Counted from the first letter of the stretch, positions 1 through 9,742 are shown. The stretch is 64,000 nucleotides of DNA from Cylindrospermum sp. NIES-4074 (GCA_003994795.1 AP018269.1:2297346-2361345), one strand, 5' to 3'. A program made the numbers and translations. The notes: a model not told the origin generated them from the sequence alone.

Positions 1-2
1 AA

Positions 3-3000
3 GAACATCCATTAGTAATTTTTCTTGACGATTTGCAATGGGCCGACTCAGCATCGTTGAAGTTGATGCAATTGTTAATGTGTGAAAGCAATACGCAACA
101 TTTATTAGTAATTGGTGCATATCGAGATAATGAAGTGTCCCTTGCCCATCCATTACTACTGACATTAGAAGAAATTTCTAAATCTCAGGCGAGAATTAAT
201 ACAATTATACTCCATCCCCTATCTCAAAATGACTTAAATCATCTAGTTGCTGATACCCTGAATTGCTCCACAGATATTGCTCTCCCCCTCACAGAGTTAA
301 TTTATCAGAGGACAAGGGGAAACCCATTTTTTAGTAATCAATTTATCAAGTCATTATATCAAGATGGACTGATTTTATTCAACTTTGATCAGCGTTATTG
401 GCAGTGTAATCTTTCCCAAGTTAAAGAACTTTCACTCTCTGATGATGTAGGAGAATTCATGGCAATTAGATTACAAAAATTGCCACTTAGTACACAGCAA
501 GTTCTTAAGCTAGCTGCTTGTATCGGTAACCAATTTGATTTAGAAACCCTTGCTATTGTCAATAATACAACTCAATCAGAAACTGCTGCCGATTTGTGGA
601 AGGCATTACAAGAAGGACTTATAATTCCCACAAATGAAGTCTATAAGTTATTTCAAGATAAATTGCCAGATCAGGATGTCAATGATAATGGCGAATTAGG
701 AATTGTTGATAAAAAAGTAGGGATTATTTATAAATTTCTGCATGACCGTGTACAGCAAGCAGCTTATTTTCTGATTCCTGAAAACCAGAAAATGTCAACC
801 CACTTAAACATTGGTCATCTTTTATTGAACAATATACCTAAAGCAAAACAAGAGGAGAAAATCTTCGATATTGTTAATCAGTTAAATTACAGTATACAGT
901 TAATTAAAAGTCAGGAAGAACTGGATGAACTGGCACAATTGAATTTGATTGCCGCACGAAAAGCTAAAATTTCTACTGCTTATACATCAGCAATTAAATA
1001 TTTTCGTTTAGCAATCGAAATTCTGGCAGAAGATTGTTGGCAGAACCAATATGCTCTGACTTTAGCTTTACATGAGGAAGCTTGTGATGCTGCTTACCTC
1101 TGTGGTGACTTTACTCTGATGGAAGAATATGCAGAAAAAGTTATTCTTTTAGGAAAGACAATTCTAGATAAAATCAGAGTTTATGAAATTATAATCCAAG
1201 CTAATATCGGACAAAACAAACTAAAACAGGCTTTAAAAACTGCTTTATATGTTCTGGAATTAATTGGTATTCAATTTCCAGAATCACCAACTCAGTCCGA
1301 TATTCAACAGGGATTTCAAGCAACAACCGCAAAATTAATTAATAAAAAAATTGCTGATTTAATTAATCTGCCGGAAATGACAGAACTGAATATTTTAGCA
1401 GCCATGCGGATCTTATCAAGTGTATTTACTGCGGCTTATCTTGGATGTCCAGAATTTGTACCTTTGATTACTTTGAAGATGGTTGACTTATCAATTCAGC
1501 ATGGTAATACAGCTATATCTGCATATGGTTATTGTATTTACGGACTTCTTTTGTGTGGTGTAGTAGGTGAAATTGATGCTGGCTATGAATTTGCCCAACT
1601 TGCTTTAAATGTATTGTCTAAAACAAATGCCACCTCACTGCAAGCTAAAGTTTTAATTCCTTACAATAGCTTAGTGGGACATTGGAAAAATCATGCACGA
1701 ATATTTTTGAAACCGTTGCAAGAAGTTTATCAAATTGCATTAGAAACTGGCGATTTAGAATTTGCTGCCTATGCATCTCATAATTACTCCTACAGTTGTT
1801 ATTTAACAGGTCAAGAATTAACAGGACTTGAGCGCGAAATGGCAGCATATTGTGAAATTCTTAAGGATCTCAAACAAAAAACTTGTCTTGGATATGTCCA
1901 AATTTGGCAGCAGACTGTTTTAAATCTGATGTACCGCAGTCAAGAAGTATGTAGCTTAATCGGTGAAGCATATGATGAACGAACCATGTTGCCGATTCAT
2001 GAAGAGATGAATGATATAACTGCAATATGTACGGTATATATCAATAAACTTACTCTCAATTATTTATTTGGCAATTTATCATCAGCTTGGGAATTTTCAG
2101 TAGAAGCCGAAAAATATCTGGCTGGTTGGACGGGTTCATTAGTTGTACCAGCCTTTTATTTCTATGATTCTCTTGTGCGGTTGGCAGCATATTTTGATGT
2201 AGCATCTGTGGAACAAAATCAGATTCTAGAAAAAGTAAATTCTAATCAGGAGAAAATGCATCATTGGGCAAATCATGCATCAATGAATTTTTTACACAAA
2301 TATTATCTTGTTGAGGCAGAACGGTATCGTGTTCTGGGTGAAAAAACTACAGCTATGGACTATTACGAAAAAGCCATTTCTTTTGCCAAGGTCAATGAAT
2401 ATCTTCAAGAAGAAGCACTTGCCAACGAACTTGCTGCTAAATTCTACCTCAAATGGGATAAACAAACTATTGCCCAAACTTATTTAATTAATGCCTATTA
2501 TTGCTATGCCAGATGGGGGGCATTAGCTAAAGTAGATGATTTAGACAAGCATTATCCTGAATTACTTGCCCTCATCCAACAACGGGAAAAATTTAGCTTC
2601 AGTGCTACAGAAACAGTGTCTATCAAAAGTAGCATTAGTAAAACAGCTACTGGCACTAGTAAAAAACTTTCTGAATCACTAGATTTGGTAAGTTTTATCA
2701 AAGCTTCCCAAACCATTAGCAGCGAAATTCAACTTGATAAATTACTCACCTGTTTAATGCAAGTGTTAATTGAGAATGCTGGCGCGTCCAAAGCAGTTCT
2801 TATCTTACGAAAAGCTGGTAAATGGGTGATTGAAGCTGTTGGCTCGGCTGAAAACATAGTAACGACAATACTACAATCTGTTCCTATTGAAGGAAGTCAA
2901 GATATTCCAGTTAATTTAATTAACTATGTCTCACGCTCGAAAGAGCCTATCATTTTCAATGATGCTGCCGGAAAAATTCAAATTCCCAATTCTAAATTCC

Positions 3001-4148
3001 AAAATTTTAATGACCCATACATTATTCAACAAAAACCAAAAAGTTTGTTGTGTAACCCGATTTTCAATCAAGGAAAGTTGATTGCTATTTTGTATTTGGA
3101 AAATAATATCACTGTCGGAGCATTTACTAATGATAGACTGCAAGTCCTCAACTTACTCTGCTCCCAAGCTGCAATTTCCCTAGAAAATGCCCGCCTCTAT
3201 CAAAAATCTCAAGACTACACACAACAAGTTCATGACTATGCTCAACAGCTAGAACACTCCCTAGAAGGACTCAAACAAGCACAATTGCAATTGATACAGA
3301 GTGAAAAAATGTCTGCGTTAGGAAATCTAGTAGCAGGCGTAGCACATGAAATCAACAACCCCATTGGTTTTATTAATGGTAATCTCCGTCATGCTTCCGA
3401 ATACGTTCAAGACTTGCTCAATCACTTAAAACTCTATCAGCAGTACTATCCCAACCCTGTACCAGAAATTGCTGATGATGCGGAGACGATTGATCTAGAA
3501 TTTTTGATGGCAGACTTACCGCAGATGATTGACTCGATGAAATTGGGTACGGAACGTATCCGTAATATTAGCATTTCTCTACGTACTTTTTCTCGAGCAG
3601 ATACTGACCACAAAGTTGCCTTGAATATTCATGATGGATTAGACAGCACGGTATTAATTCTCAAACACCGTCTGAAAGCTAATGAACAACATCCAGCAAT
3701 TGAAGTGATCAAGGATTACGGTGAATTACCCCAAGTGCAGTGTTTCCCTGGTCAACTGAACCAAGTATTTATGAATCTGCTTGCCAATGCTATTGATGCA
3801 CTGGAGCTATCAAATACGGGACGCAGTTTTAATGAAATTCAGAATAACCCTAATCGCATAACAATAACCACCAGGATGAATGAAAATCAACAACAGGTGG
3901 TGATAAGTATTCAAGACAACGGGATGGGAATGAAAGAAGAGGTCAAAGCCCGAATCTTTGACCACCTATTTACTACCAAAGATGTTGGTAAAGGTACGGG
4001 GTTGGGACTTGCAATTGTCCGTCAAATTGTGGTGGAGAAACACGGTGGAACTATTGAGGTAATTTCTGCACCAGGGCAAGGAGCTTCTTTTATAGTATCC
4101 ATTCCTATTGATCTCAATGTTGCCAATATTCAATCCAACTCACCTTAA
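3..4148 (+). CDS. Multidomain sensor histidine kinase (AAA-GAF-HisKA-HATPase), 5'-truncated
   Basis: The reading frame is open to the left edge, so the true start lies outside the window. The first codons encode a Walker B strand (PLVIFLDDLQWAD) of an AAA/ATPase domain, so the TTG at 33 is an internal Leu codon and not a start. A long helical, TPR-like middle follows. A GAF domain lies near residues 890-1060 (counted from 33), then a short coiled coil, then the HisKA H-box VAHEINNPIGF with His1105. The HATPase domain shows the N-box NLLANAIDAL, G1 QDNGMGM and G2 GKGTGLGLAI. Cyanobacterial proteins of this build usually carry an N-terminal Ser/Thr kinase domain before the AAA domain (the HstK type); that part cannot be seen here. 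It should autophosphorylate on His and pass phosphate to a response regulator that is not in the window. The ligand of the GAF domain is unknown. Confidence 0.9.
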   Translation, partial: EHPLVIFLDDLQWADSASLKLMQLLMCESNTQHLLVIGAYRDNEVSLAHPLLLTLEEISKSQARINTIILHPLSQNDLNHLVADTLNCSTDIALPLTELIYQRTRGNPFFSNQFIKSLYQDGLILFNFDQRYWQCNLSQVKELSLSDDVGEFMAIRLQKLPLSTQQVLKLAACIGNQFDLETLAIVNNTTQSETAADLWKALQEGLIIPTNEVYKLFQDKLPDQDVNDNGELGIVDKKVGIIYKFLHDRVQQAAYFLIPENQKMSTHLNIGHLLLNNIPKAKQEEKIFDIVNQLNYSIQLIKSQEELDELAQLNLIAARKAKISTAYTSAIKYFRLAIEILAEDCWQNQYALTLALHEEACDAAYLCGDFTLMEEYAEKVILLGKTILDKIRVYEIIIQANIGQNKLKQALKTALYVLELIGIQFPESPTQSDIQQGFQATTAKLINKKIADLINLPEMTELNILAAMRILSSVFTAAYLGCPEFVPLITLKMVDLSIQHGNTAISAYGYCIYGLLLCGVVGEIDAGYEFAQLALNVLSKTNATSLQAKVLIPYNSLVGHWKNHARIFLKPLQEVYQIALETGDLEFAAYASHNYSYSCYLTGQELTGLEREMAAYCEILKDLKQKTCLGYVQIWQQTVLNLMYRSQEVCSLIGEAYDERTMLPIHEEMNDITAICTVYINKLTLNYLFGNLSSAWEFSVEAEKYLAGWTGSLVVPAFYFYDSLVRLAAYFDVASVEQNQILEKVNSNQEKMHHWANHASMNFLHKYYLVEAERYRVLGEKTTAMDYYEKAISFAKVNEYLQEEALANELAAKFYLKWDKQTIAQTYLINAYYCYARWGALAKVDDLDKHYPELLALIQQREKFSFSATETVSIKSSISKTATGTSKKLSESLDLVSFIKASQTISSEIQLDKLLTCLMQVLIENAGASKAVLILRKAGKWVIEAVGSAENIVTTILQSVPIEGSQDIPVNLINYVSRSKEPIIFNDAAGKIQIPNSKFQNFNDPYIIQQKPKSLLCNPIFNQGKLIAILYLENNITVGAFTNDRLQVLNLLCSQAAISLENARLYQKSQDYTQQVHDYAQQLEHSLEGLKQAQLQLIQSEKMSALGNLVAGVAHEINNPIGFINGNLRHASEYVQDLLNHLKLYQQYYPNPVPEIADDAETIDLEFLMADLPQMIDSMKLGTERIRNISISLRTFSRADTDHKVALNIHDGLDSTVLILKHRLKANEQHPAIEVIKDYGELPQVQCFPGQLNQVFMNLLANAIDALELSNTGRSFNEIQNNPNRITITTRMNENQQQVVISIQDNGMGMKEEVKARIFDHLFTTKDVGKGTGLGLAIVRQIVVEKHGGTIEVISAPGQGASFIVSIPIDLNVANIQSNSP

Positions 4149-4907
4149 AAGTCAATTTTGTAACCCAGTAGTTCTGACTTGGAGAGAAATGACATCTCAA
4201 GTGAGCGGTGAATACCTTGATTTGAATGTTAGCCGCTCACCTACACTACGGCAATAAATATACGGGTAAAAAAATTAAGCCTATGGGTGTGCAATCCATA
4301 AATTTAGGTCAATTTCATGGATCAGTTTAGAAGGTAAGGTTTGGTATTAATGATATTAAATATCAATAATGATATTTAAGCGGCATTCCGCACTTCAAGA
4401 TGTAATACAGTAATATTCAAGAAAAATTTCCTAATAGCGATTAATTATTAAGTATTAATACTGTTTATTACTGCTGATTGGTGATTTCTATTTAACCAGC
4501 ATTAGCCAAATATAGGAAACATTCGTGTATTACAACATGAAGTGCGGAAAGTGGGTTTAATATCTACAAAGCTCGTTATCATATTTAGTAGCTTTTGAAT
4601 TTAAAAAGTTCTAAAATCTTTTTTAAAGTCTTTAATTCTTTATCAAGAGAATATTTTTATGTGCATAGATATCTTTAATCCTTTATTCATGGTTTTACCT
4701 AAAAAGTTCACATATATTTCATGAGAATTTTCTTTAGATCAAATATTGTTTAAAGAATCAGACTTTGTACTAAGTATTAGCAACAGTGTACGGAGGTACC
4801 ATGCCCTTTGAAGGCAGTTACCTCATGCCTGGTAGCCTGCTTACATATCTGTCTCATCAACAGAGGGAACCTCTCCGAAGGAGTGGCTCCTAATTTGTAG
4901 ACGCGCC
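4149..4907. other. Non-coding stretch with one long inverted repeat
   Basis: This AT-rich stretch lies between the kinase stop and the next candidate gene. It holds the inverted repeat at 4386-4549, listed separately. An ATG at 4801 follows a GGAGG-like sequence and opens a 30-codon frame ending at 4893; it has no recognisable protein features. No tRNA, riboswitch or convincing promoter was recognised. Confidence 0.5.
4386..4549. repeat. 164-bp element with about 24-bp inverted ends
   Basis: The left arm at 4386-4409 (TTCCGCACTTCA then GATGTAATACA) matches the reverse complement of the right arm at 4526-4549 with only about two or three mismatches. The interior is AT-rich and non-coding. The structure fits a small palindromic or MITE-like element. 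No clear target duplication was seen at its edges. Confidence 0.5.
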
Positions 4908-5075
4908 GTGGCTGACTCTACGTTGCAAACTACCGAGCGAATTATATTCGCCAAGTGCAAGACATCAATTGAGGAATATCTCTCCTCCAAAAAATTTGGA
5001 AATTTATCTGCAAAGATATTTTCTGACATTCTCAAGCTCAAACGTGCATCACAATTAATCCTGCAATGTTACTGA
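4908..5075 (+). CDS. Possible 55-aa small protein overlapping the next gene
   Basis: A GTG-initiated frame of 55 codons ends in TGA at 5073-5075. It overlaps the ATG of the ThDP enzyme at 5066 by ten bases, an arrangement typical of translational coupling. The predicted peptide is basic in its C-terminal half (KIFSDILKLKRASQLILQCY) and matches no family I recognise. There is no clear Shine-Dalgarno sequence before the GTG, and the same frame is open back to 4836, so the start is uncertain. The overlap and lack of internal stops are the only support. The ThDP gene has no obvious ribosome site of its own, which makes coupling plausible. Confidence 0.28.
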   Translation: MADSTLQTTERIIFAKCKTSIEEYLSSKKFGNLSAKIFSDILKLKRASQLILQCY

Positions 5076-6835
5076 CAACAAACCCTCTTATCAATAAAAA
5101 ATCTAGGGAATGCGATGAGTCTGCAAAACCCACAAACACAACATCAATACAACCAACAGTTGCCGATTGTATCGTGCAAATGCTTACAGCATTAGAAGTG
5201 CGCCATGCTTTCGGTGTTGGAGGTGGTGCAATAGCCCCACTATGGGCTGCTTTAGAACAAAGTTGTATTCAAGTCCTGCACTTTCGCCATGAAGCAGGAG
5301 CGGCTTTTGCGGCAATGGAGGGATATTTTGCGGACAATTCTCCTATAGTTGTGTTTACCACCACAGGCCCAGGTATCACCAACGCATTAACTGGAATTTT
5401 AGCTGCAAGATGGGAAGGGGCAAAGGTAATTTTGCTATCAGCTTCTACGCCAACAGTACTACATGGAAAGTGGGCATTGCAGGAAACTAGTATTGACACT
5501 ATGCCCAAAGGGATTTTTACTCCAGGTGTGCTATTCCATTACGCAAAATGCATCAAATCAGGCGATGACTTACCAGAAATTGCTCATGAACTTGCTCTCG
5601 GTCTTTCCAGACCAGGTGGCTTTGTCGCGCATATCAGTATTCCCACAGATATTCAAACAAGCACAGATTGCAATTTATCCCTACCAAAACTCAATTCTCC
5701 ACGGCTGCTCCCAGACACAAAGATAATTACCAAAGCTGTTGAACTATTATCTTCTGCTCCCTTCGCTATTTGGTTAGGTTTTGGTGCCCGTGATGCTGCT
5801 GAAGAAATACTCCAACTGGCAGAAAATACAGGGGCAGCAGTGATGAGTTCACCTCGTGGCAAAGGCATCTTTCCCGAAAACCATCCCCAATTTGTTGGTG
5901 TTACTGGATTCGCTGGACATCAATCAGTTTTGGAATATATGCAATCCATACCTCCGGAACGGATTCTAGTGTTAGGAACTCGCTTGGGAGAATTTACTTC
6001 TTTTTGGAGTCCGACAACAGTGCCACCAAACGGCTTTATTCATGTGGATATTGACCCACTTATTCCAGGAGCAGCCTATCCAACAGCGAATACATTTGCT
6101 ATCTGTGCAGATATAAAAGCATTTCTAAGGGCATTACTTGAGCAATTACCTCAAAAATTGAGTTGGTCTCCAGTCCGAACGCTACACTGTACTCACCAGA
6201 TTACGCTCCAAGACCCACTTGATAGTTACTGTCAAGAGTGCCAACCTGACAAGGGCTTAGTAAGACCCAAGGTGCTAATGGACAAGATTCAAGAAGTAAT
6301 TGTTGAAGGTAGCGATGCTATCGTTCTTGCTGAAGCAGGAAATTCCTTTGCATGGGCAACTCACTATCTAAAATTTCCCCAAACAAAACGCTGGCGGGCA
6401 AATACTGGTTTCGGCGCTATGGGACACGCTACTACCGGAGTTGTTGGTGCCGCTTTTACGAGTGGTGGTAAAGCAGTAGCGATAGTAGGTGATGGCGCAA
6501 TGCTTATGAACAATGAAATTAATACTGCTGTCCAATACAACATTCCTGCCGTTTGGATTGTTCTTAACGATGCTTGCTACAATATGTGCGCTCAAGGATT
6601 AGAAAAACTAGGATACAGTGACGCAAAAACAGAACTTGTACTAACAGATTTTGTAATGTTTGCACGTAGTATGGGTGCAGATGGCATTTGTGTAGAAACA
6701 GAATCTCAAATCGAAGCAGCACTATCAAAAGCCATGAATTCGGAAATTCCATTTGTTGTAGATGTCAAAATCAACTCGGCTGAACCTGCACCAATTGGTA
6801 CACGCTTAACTAGTCTAATAAGACAGTACGGCTAA
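5066..6835 (+). CDS. Thiamine-diphosphate-dependent enzyme (acetolactate synthase/decarboxylase superfamily)
   Basis: The 589-residue protein has the three-domain layout of the acetolactate synthase, pyruvate oxidase and decarboxylase superfamily. The N-terminal PYR domain carries the cofactor-activating Glu76 in FRHEAGAAFAA. A central Rossmann-like domain follows, near residues 205-345. The C-terminal PP domain has the GDG motif (475-477) and Asn501, which bind Mg-ThDP. Such enzymes decarboxylate a 2-keto acid and can join the resulting carbanion to another carbonyl to give an acyloin or acetolactate. The substrate cannot be read from the sequence. It is unlikely to be the housekeeping ilvB product, because a KAS III-like gene follows 151 bp downstream and no small regulatory subunit gene is adjacent. 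Paired ThDP and KAS III-like enzymes are known from acyloin-derived metabolites such as xenocyloins, so an acyloin-forming role is my inference. No strong ribosome site precedes the ATG. Confidence 0.85.
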   Translation: MLLTTNPLINKKSRECDESAKPTNTTSIQPTVADCIVQMLTALEVRHAFGVGGGAIAPLWAALEQSCIQVLHFRHEAGAAFAAMEGYFADNSPIVVFTTTGPGITNALTGILAARWEGAKVILLSASTPTVLHGKWALQETSIDTMPKGIFTPGVLFHYAKCIKSGDDLPEIAHELALGLSRPGGFVAHISIPTDIQTSTDCNLSLPKLNSPRLLPDTKIITKAVELLSSAPFAIWLGFGARDAAEEILQLAENTGAAVMSSPRGKGIFPENHPQFVGVTGFAGHQSVLEYMQSIPPERILVLGTRLGEFTSFWSPTTVPPNGFIHVDIDPLIPGAAYPTANTFAICADIKAFLRALLEQLPQKLSWSPVRTLHCTHQITLQDPLDSYCQECQPDKGLVRPKVLMDKIQEVIVEGSDAIVLAEAGNSFAWATHYLKFPQTKRWRANTGFGAMGHATTGVVGAAFTSGGKAVAIVGDGAMLMNNEINTAVQYNIPAVWIVLNDACYNMCAQGLEKLGYSDAKTELVLTDFVMFARSMGADGICVETESQIEAALSKAMNSEIPFVVDVKINSAEPAPIGTRLTSLIRQYG

Positions 6836-6986
6836 ATATTAGTATGAAAAGAACTTCTTGGTTTTTCTGAAAACTTACGAATGTTACTTACAGGAAAGAA
6901 GGTAAGGTTTTAGGAATTCAAGCAGAGATAAAGTTGACTAGAGAATTTAACTTCGCAAAATTGATGAACTTCAAAGGAGAATTTTA

Positions 6987-8081
6987 ATGGTGCATAATCC
7001 GGTAGGTATTCGCTCACTCACTCTTAGCTTCCCAAGCATAATTCGGACAAAAGATTACTACAAAGAAAATTACCCTGAGTTGGTTGCTCAATCTGAGAAA
7101 AAAAACTTGGCAAGGTTATTATCACCTGTAAAACCTACTCCCAGCAATGAATTTGAGATAGAGATGATGCCATATCTGTCAGATCCATTCCGTGGGACAA
7201 TTGAGAAGCGAATACTTGGCCCGGGTGAGTCTTCGCTGACCCTGGAGTGTCGCGCAGCAAAGGATGCTCTCGAAGCGGCAAAGCTTTCCCTTGATGAAAT
7301 CGACCTTGTGATCGTCTCCTCGTTATTACCAGAACAGATTGGATATGGCAATGCTGCCGCTATTGCTTGTCAACTGGGATTGCAAAGTGCTGCATGGAAT
7401 CTCGATGCCACATGTGGCAGTACCCCAATTGCGCTACAAACTGCCTGTGCCTTGGTACAAGCAGGAATGTACCGCAATGTGCTGGTAGTGATTTCGTGTA
7501 CCTATTCTCGCTTTGTTGATGAAGATAATACCTTCTCATGGTTTTTTAGTGATGGTGCTGGAGCTTTCGTAGTCAGTCCATTGGAACTGAACCAGGGTAT
7601 CTTGGGCACAAAGGCAGTTAACACCAGTGTGTTGTGTGACCAACTTTTTTTTAAACCTATGGAGGATAGGCAGGGCAATCAGCAGATCCGTCTACATTTA
7701 TCCAAGTCTTTGATGAAAGTTATGGGCGAAGCAGCTACGGGACTTGTCCGTACATGTTGCGAAGGTGCTGTCGCGGCGGCTGGTGTCACTTTAGATGAAA
7801 TCGACTTTTTCATTTTCAATACAGCCACTGCTTGGTTTGCTAGCTTTTGTGTACGTGTATTAGGCATTGACCCAGAACGCACAATCAACGTCTATCCTCT
7901 CTACGCCAATATGGGGCCAGTACTGGCCTTGGCCAATCTCTACCATGCTGCACAGTTGGGTAAAATTCGCGAAAATGATTTGGTTCTTATTTTTGGCTTT
8001 GGTGCAGCCAGTAGCGCCTGTGCAACTGTGATGCGCTGGGGTGATGTGGCTCTTGGCCCTGTTCCCGTAAATGGGGTGTGA
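6987..8081 (+). CDS. KAS III-like ketosynthase/acyltransferase with altered active site
   Basis: The 364-residue protein has the thiolase fold of the FabH/KAS III family. The nucleophile is Cys143 in LDATCGSTPIA. The Asn of the usual Cys-His-Asn triad is retained as Asn308 in YANMGP. The position of the active-site His (HQAN in FabH) reads NTAT, so it is Asn278. Loss of this His argues against ordinary decarboxylative condensation with malonyl-ACP and suggests acyl transfer or an unusual C-C or C-O bond-forming reaction. A good ribosome site, AAAGGAG, lies 9 bases before the ATG. The gene follows the ThDP enzyme in the same direction with a 151-bp gap, so the two probably act in one small pathway, for example on an acyloin made by the ThDP enzyme (inference). 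No carrier protein lies next to it. Confidence 0.85.
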   Translation: MVHNPVGIRSLTLSFPSIIRTKDYYKENYPELVAQSEKKNLARLLSPVKPTPSNEFEIEMMPYLSDPFRGTIEKRILGPGESSLTLECRAAKDALEAAKLSLDEIDLVIVSSLLPEQIGYGNAAAIACQLGLQSAAWNLDATCGSTPIALQTACALVQAGMYRNVLVVISCTYSRFVDEDNTFSWFFSDGAGAFVVSPLELNQGILGTKAVNTSVLCDQLFFKPMEDRQGNQQIRLHLSKSLMKVMGEAATGLVRTCCEGAVAAAGVTLDEIDFFIFNTATAWFASFCVRVLGIDPERTINVYPLYANMGPVLALANLYHAAQLGKIRENDLVLIFGFGAASSACATVMRWGDVALGPVPVNGV

Positions 8082-8498
8082 CACAATTGGTTAATGTTGT
8101 CACTGATGTGTTTTACTGTTTGGAGTTACTTTTGCTTAGTTGCAAGGGCATATAGGGTATTGTCTACTCTGCCAAACTCATCTGACTTCTGCTTTGGTGT
8201 GAACTATACGGTCGGTTTGCTCATTTAAAAAACTTTATGCGGAATTAAACTGCTGCAAAGCTTATCCAGTCTAATTTACGTGGGAGTGCTGTGGGCAAGT
8301 CCTCATGTAGGTACATACTGAGGGAAAGTGTAGGAACATTGGTGTATTCCCAATACGGCTCGGTTGATAAAAAAGCTCAATTTTTGGAATCATAACAGGT
8401 CGATTATTTCGTTCAATTATTGAGAATAATGTCAATTATCAACCTGATCTGAACCGTATTGGATGTATTCCTAAAACCGACCGTAATTATTGCCCTCA
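8082..8498. other. Intergenic region with nested inverted repeats
   Basis: No gene was found in this 417-bp stretch between convergent genes. It carries two nested inverted repeats. The outer arms are perfect 12-mers, TACGGTCGGTTT at 8207-8218 and its complement at 8474-8485. The inner arms are CCAATACGG/GGTTGATAA at 8350-8370 and their complements at 8436-8462. The string CTGAACCGTATT in the inner right arm recurs near 34229, so it belongs to a dispersed repeat. Confidence 0.55.
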
Positions 8499-9620
8499 CT
8501 AACTATTTGTAGTACCCTGCTGATATTGCACTGCTTTGGCATAATCTCCCAAGGCATAGCAAGCAACTCTCAGACTGGTAAGAGCTTGTTCTTCACTGCG
8601 GCGATCTTTGATCGCCCTGGCTAACAGCAAACGTTCTTCATAATAGGCGATCGCTTGAGGATAGTTACCTAAAGCTTCACAAGCGACTCCTAAACTACCT
8701 AAACACTGTTCTTCACTCCGCTTGTCTTGAATTTGTTTAGCTAATTGCAAACGCTCTTCATAATAGGTAATGGCTTTGACGTAATCTCCCAAAGCATAGC
8801 AGGCATTACCCAAATTTTTGAGTACCTGAGAAGCACTACGGGTATTGTTAAGGGAGCGTGCGAGTTTTACACATTGTTCATAGTAAGCGATCGCTTTTGG
8901 GTAATCGTCCAAAGCATACCAAGCATTACCCAAATTCTTGAGGACTTGTTCCTCTCCCCAGTTGTCTTTGAGTTCCTGGACAATTTTCAGGCTTTGCTGC
9001 TGATACTCAATTGCCTTGACAAAGTTACCTGAAGATTTGTACACTAATCCTAAATTATTTAGTGCCGCTACTTGACTCCGTTGATCTCGCAACTGCTGCG
9101 TTATTTTCAAGCTTTTTTCTAAAAACTCAATCGCCTTTTTATATTCATTCAGGTGACGATAAGAATTGCCTAAATGAGAAAGTGCTTGCATTTCTACAAG
9201 TAAATTGGAGCCTTCCTCAATCAAGGATAGACACTGCTGGGCGTAGGAAATAGCATTCTTGTAGTCTCCTATGGTGTAAACTACTAGTGCTAATAAAGAA
9301 AGTACCTGTGCCTGTTTTTGTAAAGCCCCAATAGCTTGAAACAACTCTAGGGACTTCTGCAATGACTTCGTTGCTGCACTTAATTCCCCAGCTTGTTGCT
9401 GTTGAACACCTTGCTGCATGAGAGCAGTTGCTTCTAACAGTTGATGATCGTTTCCCTGAGCAAGTATTTTTTCTGTCTCTGGATCTGAGCCAAATTCATG
9501 GGTAATTGTATTCCGCTTCACTGGTTTCAGGTATTTTGTTGGTACTTGAGAGGGAACTGTATTTTTTAAGTTATTGTTATTATCTGCATTAGGCATATTA
9601 ATCAATCTATCTCCAGACAT
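8499..9620 (-). CDS. Tetratricopeptide repeat protein
   Basis: The 373-residue protein has a polar, Asn-rich N-terminus of about 70 residues followed by about seven TPR units (repeated motifs of the type LGNAWYALDDYPKAIAYYEQ). Spacing is close to 40 residues per unit, as in the TPR_12/Kinesin-light-chain-like class that is abundant in cyanobacteria. It has no signal peptide or membrane segment, so it should be a cytoplasmic scaffold. Its partner is unknown. It is transcribed convergently with the KAS III-like gene and divergently from the methyltransferase gene. The start at 9620 has only a weak AGGAAA upstream. Confidence 0.8.
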   Translation of the reverse strand: MSGDRLINMPNADNNNNLKNTVPSQVPTKYLKPVKRNTITHEFGSDPETEKILAQGNDHQLLEATALMQQGVQQQQAGELSAATKSLQKSLELFQAIGALQKQAQVLSLLALVVYTIGDYKNAISYAQQCLSLIEEGSNLLVEMQALSHLGNSYRHLNEYKKAIEFLEKSLKITQQLRDQRSQVAALNNLGLVYKSSGNFVKAIEYQQQSLKIVQELKDNWGEEQVLKNLGNAWYALDDYPKAIAYYEQCVKLARSLNNTRSASQVLKNLGNACYALGDYVKAITYYEERLQLAKQIQDKRSEEQCLGSLGVACEALGNYPQAIAYYEERLLLARAIKDRRSEEQALTSLRVACYALGDYAKAVQYQQGTTNS

Positions 9621-9742
9621 ATTTTTTTCCTATTTTAAGATGGTAATTTATTGTGCCCAAAACCAGAATACACTGCTCATTAACTAATAATTATTCTTCG
9701 GACAATGTTAATAAATTGACAAACTAAACGTGGAGATTGACT

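Noticed and set aside
4801-4893. 30-codon frame with a GGAGG-like upstream sequence
   Set aside because: The sequence overlaps repeat-like DNA and the peptide has no recognisable character; kept only as a remark in the intergenic entry.
4749-5065. TPP riboswitch upstream of the ThDP gene
   Set aside because: The conserved CTGAGA and ACCTGATC elements are not present, and ThDP-using enzymes are not usual TPP riboswitch targets.
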